64,000 nucleotides of DNA from Candidatus Nanopelagicales bacterium (lineage in GTDB: Bacteria; Actinomycetota; Actinomycetes; S36-B12), in contig JAQTZL010000002.1 of assembly GCA_028687755.1 (NCBI GenBank), positions 62,001 through 126,000 of the forward strand, read 5' to 3'. Within the stretch, counting starts at the first letter, position 1; each line of letters begins with the position of its first letter. This document shows, one piece after another, positions 62,999-64,000 of the stretch. The translations under genes and the position numbers were made by a program. The notes beneath the pieces are model-generated. The model did no database searches and was not told the origin of the DNA. It saw only the letters and a list, made by a program, of their open reading frames with translations.

Positions 62999-64000
62999 AT
63001 GAGTAAGACCCAAGAAATCGATCTTCCCGTCATTGGAATGACCTGCACGGCTTGTGCTCGTCACATTGAAAATCGCCTGAACACATTGCCGGGCGTAACA
63101 GCATCTGTGAATTACGCGACGGAATCTGCCCATGTGAGCGTTGATGGTGATGTCTCTGTCGGCGCCCTGGTGCAAGCAGTACGCGATGCCGGGTACGACG
63201 CCGTATCGCCGGATTCAGGTGTGAGCTTCGAAGAAGCCATCATTCATGAGGCCAAAAGTATGAAGCTGCATTTCTGGGTGTCGTTTGCCTTTGCGGTTCC
63301 GGTCGTTGTGCTTTCGATGATTCCTGCTCTGCAGTTTGATGGTTGGCAGTGGGTAGTTTTTGCGTTGACGTTGCCCATAGTTTTCTGGGGTGCTTGGCCG
63401 TTTCATCGAGCGACGTTGCTGAATATTCGTCATGCCACAGCAACTATGGACACTTTGATCACCTTAGGAATCGCTGCTGCCTTTGGGTGGAGTTGTTGGG
63501 CGTTGTTCTGGGGTGGCGCTGGAGCTATTGGTTACTCGGATTCTCATGGCATGGGTGAGATGAGCGGGGGCATGAGTGTTCCCGCGCTGTACTTCGAGGT
63601 TGCTGCTGCAGTGCCTGTGTTTGTTCTGGCGGGGCGTTGGTTTGAATCACGAGCTAAACGTCGATCAAGTGCTGCGATTCGATCCTTGGTTTCTCTGCAA
63701 CTTTCTGAAGCCACGTTGATTCGCGATGGGGTTGAATCCCAAGTGCAACTTGATGCGCTGCGGGTCGGCGATGAATTTGTTGTGCGTCCTGGTGAACGCA
63801 TTGCCACAGATGGCGTTGTTGTTACGGGTATGAGCGCGGTTGATGAAGCTCTGCTCACAGGTGAATCAGTGCCAGTGCAAGTTGCGCCAGGGACTGCAGT
63901 TGTTGGCGCGACAGTGAACCTTGATGGCCGTTTGATTGTGCGCGCTACTGGTGTTGGTGCGCAGACGAAACTTGCACAAATCGCTGAACTTGTGGTGGCA
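62999..64000 (+). CDS. copA: Copper-type heavy-metal P-type ATPase, 5' part
   Basis: The frame runs off the right edge after 334 codons. N-terminal HMA domain with the metal-binding GMTCTACARHIE (Cys16, Cys19), then membrane helices beginning about residue 85, a His/Met-rich loop (SDSHGMGEMSGGMS, about 180-193) that may bind copper, and the actuator-domain motif LLTGESVPV. The phosphorylation DKTGT motif lies beyond the window. Copper specificity is inferred from the Cys and Met/His pattern; no copper regulator is visible here. Confidence 0.9.
   Translation, partial: MSKTQEIDLPVIGMTCTACARHIENRLNTLPGVTASVNYATESAHVSVDGDVSVGALVQAVRDAGYDAVSPDSGVSFEEAIIHEAKSMKLHFWVSFAFAVPVVVLSMIPALQFDGWQWVVFALTLPIVFWGAWPFHRATLLNIRHATATMDTLITLGIAAAFGWSCWALFWGGAGAIGYSDSHGMGEMSGGMSVPALYFEVAAAVPVFVLAGRWFESRAKRRSSAAIRSLVSLQLSEATLIRDGVESQVQLDALRVGDEFVVRPGERIATDGVVVTGMSAVDEALLTGESVPVQVAPGTAVVGATVNLDGRLIVRATGVGAQTKLAQIAELVVA

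Overview
The window reads as chromosome of a high-GC Gram-positive bacterium (class Actinomycetia) with only moderate base composition. Evidence: a mycothiol gene (mshB), actinobacterial-only families (DUF3107, DUF3117, DUF6542, DUF6113, the FolP2 type of dihydropteroate synthase), an actinobacterial-type DapD, and gene order that, from memory, follows Mycobacterium tuberculosis: xseA-ispH-DUF6542-ychF (Rv1108c-Rv1112), typA-mshB-fdx-dapC-dapD-dapE-LOG-folP2-DivIVA-like-DUF3117-O-methyltransferase-htrA-tatB-mrp-DUF1003-MgtE_N/CBS (Rv1165 to Rv1232c), rhlE-type helicase/DUF3107/ParA-like (Rv3208A-Rv3213c), tadA onwards (Rv3659c-Rv3654c) and prfB-ftsE-ftsX-smpB (Rv3105c-Rv3100c). I cannot name the genus; a free-living aquatic actinobacterium is a guess.

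Layout. 1-5.9 kb: xseA, ispH, DUF6542 protein, rmuC, ychF, small membrane proteins and a NUDIX hydrolase. 6-8.5 kb: AT-richer catalase-peroxidase katG and a DUF1801 gene. 8.6-33.7 kb: core metabolism and envelope functions: typA, S9 peptidase, mshB, VanW protein, ferredoxin, succinylase-branch lysine/diaminopimelate genes dapC, dapD and dapE around citrate synthase, folP2, an OYE-type flavoenzyme, O-methyltransferase, HtrA protease, TatB, the Fe-S carrier Mrp, and an operon of RsbW-like ATPase, MgtE_N/CBS protein and DUF1003 protein. 33.7-41.2 kb: RNA helicase, DUF3107, hydrolase and a seven-gene Tad pilus locus. 41.2-46.6 kb: prfB, ftsE, ftsX, DUF4436, smpB, a Phd/VapC toxin-antitoxin pair and tmRNA. 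46.6-54.6 kb: accessory block directly after tmRNA with a complete type I restriction-modification system, a DUF4238 protein and a small membrane protein. 54.6-64 kb: fasciclin protein and RskA-like anti-sigma protein, mycofactocin-type SDR, methyltransferase, cold-shock protein, a serine-periodic small protein, HPP-family protein, DUF2889 protein, thioesterase, aldo/keto reductase, trmB and the start of a copper P-type ATPase.

Two features cut across the window. Many transcription-unit starts have a TAnnnT hexamer 6 or 7 bases before the start codon and no Shine-Dalgarno sequence, the signature of leaderless mRNAs; at two divergent pairs (S9 peptidase/mshB and dapD/dapE) the two hexamers overlap in a palindrome, giving compact two-way promoters. 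The most unusual protein is a 72-residue product at 58.1-58.3 kb with serine at exactly every third position for twenty steps, written with both serine codon families. Two genes (YcnI-like and fasciclin) carry single-base frameshifts in short homopolymers, and the O-methyltransferase appears to start at ATT.
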